NCBI RefSeq assembly: GCF_021028955.1
Contig: NZ_JAIWPE010000023.1
Span: 1 to 60,472, forward strand
Direction: 5' to 3'
DNA from: Salipaludibacillus sp. CUR1
GTDB taxonomy: Bacteria > Bacillota > Bacilli > Bacillales > Salisediminibacteriaceae
DNA length: 60,472 nt
Shown piece by piece: positions 59,303-60,472 of the stretch. Numbering within the stretch: position 1 is the stretch's first letter; each line of letters starts with the position of its first letter. The notes beneath the pieces were generated by a model that worked only from the letters and a program-made list of their open reading frames with translations, had not been told where the DNA came from and did no database searches. The translations under genes and the position numbers were made by a program.

Positions 59303-59361
59303 CTCGCTATATTTTGACAATCCTTTCTGTGTGCTTACAAAAAGGATTGTCAAATAGCGAG
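59303..59361. repeat. Long inverted repeat
   Basis: CTCGCTA pairs with TAGCGAG and TTTGACAATCCTTT with AAAGGATTGTCAAA, with a 3-base bulge and a 14-base loop: 21 paired positions. A GGTTTTTG tail follows on the plus strand. It may be a strong terminator, or one end of a small mobile element. Confidence 0.65.
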
Positions 59362-59413
59362 GTTTTTGTTCTAACTGAACTTTTTGACCGGAAATGAGAC
59401 TGAACTTTAGCGT

Positions 59414-60352
59414 TTAAAGAATAGCTTCACCCTCACCTTTTTCTTGCTTAACTAACTTCTTATCGTACATTTTAATGAATGGGAACCAAATGATAAATGC
59501 AATAATTGCAGAAAAGAATGCCATGAAAGCCGCCATTAAGCTTCCTCCTGTACTGATAAATGCGCCTATTCCTATCGGAGAAGGCCAAGGCATTTGTGCA
59601 ATTACAGGTTCCATAATTTGCAGTCTTATAGCCCAATAAGCCAGGGATGCTGTTACCATTGGTGCTAAAAAGAACGGAATAGCCAGGAATGGATTATACA
59701 CAATCGGCAAGCCAAAAATCAAAGGTTCATTAATATTAAAAACACCAGGAACAATAGATGCTTTTCCTAACACTTTTAACTGTTTTGATTTAGCTAAAAA
59801 TGCAATGAATATAACTAAACCTAATGTTGCTCCGGAACCACCTATAATTACGAAAGCATTGTTAAATTCACCCGCAAGTGGAATATTTGCTCCTTCCGCG
59901 TTGGCTTGCATATTGGAAAGTATAATTGGTGTTAAGAATCCGACCCAGATGACATTAAACCCATGGATCCCTACAATCCAGAGTGCGTGGATCAGGAAGT
60001 AAATAACCATTACACCTAACCAAGTATCGGTTATATTAACAACAAATCCAAATGGAACAGCAATTACCTGAAATATATCTGTACCTAAGCTAACGAGAAT
60101 GCCATTAATTAATATCACAACAATAGCAACTAAAAATGCTGGAACTAAAGCTGTGAATGACCTTGATACACCTTCAGGTACTGCTTCCGGCATTTTAATA
60201 ACCCAGTTGCGTTTTACACACAGTCTGTATAGCTGTACAGCTATAACAGCCATAATAATAGCCGAGAATATTCCTGTAGAACCTAAGCGGCTCACACCGC
60301 TCCAAGTCATTTCCCACCCATTAATAATTGGGGCCCCATTATCCATTTGTTC
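59414..60352 (-). pseudogene. PTS lactose/cellobiose-type EIIC, 5' end removed by an IS
   Basis: The 312 codons retained encode most of a sugar-specific EIIC membrane protein. Several hydrophobic segments are seen, with IIGGSGATLGLVIFIAF, VFNINEPLIFGLPIVYNP and IGIGAFISTGGSLMAAF typical of the CelB/LicC branch. The family's first 110-130 residues are missing. The open frame continues to 60463 but the extra codons belong to the IS end, since GTAAGCG at 60353-60359 is the IS66-type terminus. Function is probably lost, or restored only if the IS carries an outward promoter. Confidence 0.8.
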
Positions 60353-60472
60353 GTAAGCGTCAAACCAACTACACCTTCTCCTTTTCCTTATGCCATGCGA
60401 TACTCTGATTAAGAAATGAAGATAAGGAGAGTTGTCATGGCCAGAGAAGATATGTACCTGCAATGGAAAAAA
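60353..60472 (+). mobile_element. IS66-like element, left end, continuing past the window
   Basis: GTAAGCG at 60353 matches the conserved terminal sequence of the IS66 family and lies inside the EIIC gene. A ribosome site (AAGGAGA) and an ATG follow at the distance expected for the first IS66 gene. The right end and the target duplication lie outside the window. Confidence 0.7.
60437..60472 (+). CDS. tnpA: IS66-like TnpA, first 12 codons
   Basis: ATG GCC AGA after AAGGAGAG opens a reading, MAREDMYLQWKK, cut by the window end. The pattern is like the start of IS66 TnpA proteins, but 12 residues are too few for certainty. Confidence 0.5.
   Translation, partial: MAREDMYLQWKK

Noticed and set aside
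1-60472. tRNA or rRNA genes
   Set aside because: No cloverleaf-forming segment with the T-loop consensus and no rRNA-like sequence was noticed on either strand.

Overview
The window comes from the chromosome of a spore-forming member of the Bacillaceae. The evidence is strong GGAGG-type ribosome binding sites, many TTG and GTG starts, B. subtilis-type genes (sdhCAB, ktrAB, ykuD, ydbC, maa, hpt) and a large spore-coat locus. A halophilic or alkaliphilic soil lineage is plausible, but that is inference. I see no rRNA, tRNA or CRISPR array. One IS66-type element enters at the right edge and one IS256-type remnant lies near 20 kb.

Region 1 (about 1-5.75 kb) is an AT-rich run of small, unrelated minus-strand genes: GrpB, cupin, small membrane proteins, DUF1349, an aminoglycoside-phosphotransferase-like kinase and a PPOX-fold protein. 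Nearly every gene is separated from the next by a diverged copy of the same intergenic element, which has two short direct motifs flanking a terminator-like hairpin. The layout resembles a gene-cassette array, though no integrase is in view. Region 2 (5.8-11.2 kb) holds housekeeping and accessory genes: DUF4385, ASCH, an AbrB-like regulator, FosB, an MBL-fold hydrolase and membrane proteins, plus a 21-bp minisatellite.

Region 3 (11.3-19.8 kb) is a metabolic unit. dcuB-aspA-sdhC-sdhA-sdhB is read leftward and a GlnK/GlnL-type two-component system is read rightward from the same intergenic region. Together they fit aspartate or fumarate uptake with succinate exchange, deamination of aspartate to fumarate, and fumarate reduction (or succinate oxidation) at the membrane. 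Region 4 (20-39 kb) is mixed. It contains a GAF-STAS protein, ydbC, ktrAB behind a c-di-AMP (ydaO) riboswitch, a ZorA/ZorB-like motor pair with no Zorya effector genes, DUF421, a baeRF-family protein, maa, a deaminase, MerR and TetR regulators, an SDR, a CDF transporter, ykuD and hpt.

Region 5 (39.8-59.1 kb) is the most striking part: a spore-coat locus with seven YheC/YheD-family ATP-grasp ligases. With them are the coat transglutaminase Tgl, a YjcZ-like peptide, two paralogous small helical proteins, a beta-rich small protein and several unknown proteins. Several genes have sigma-K-like promoters (AC-N16/17-CATANNNTA). tgl and a 529-residue unknown protein share a duplicated leader with an identical sigma-E-like core. 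The locus looks like a spore-surface modification and cross-linking system with diversified amide ligases. At the right end (59.4-60.5 kb) a PTS EIIC gene is cut at its 5' end by the IS66-like element.
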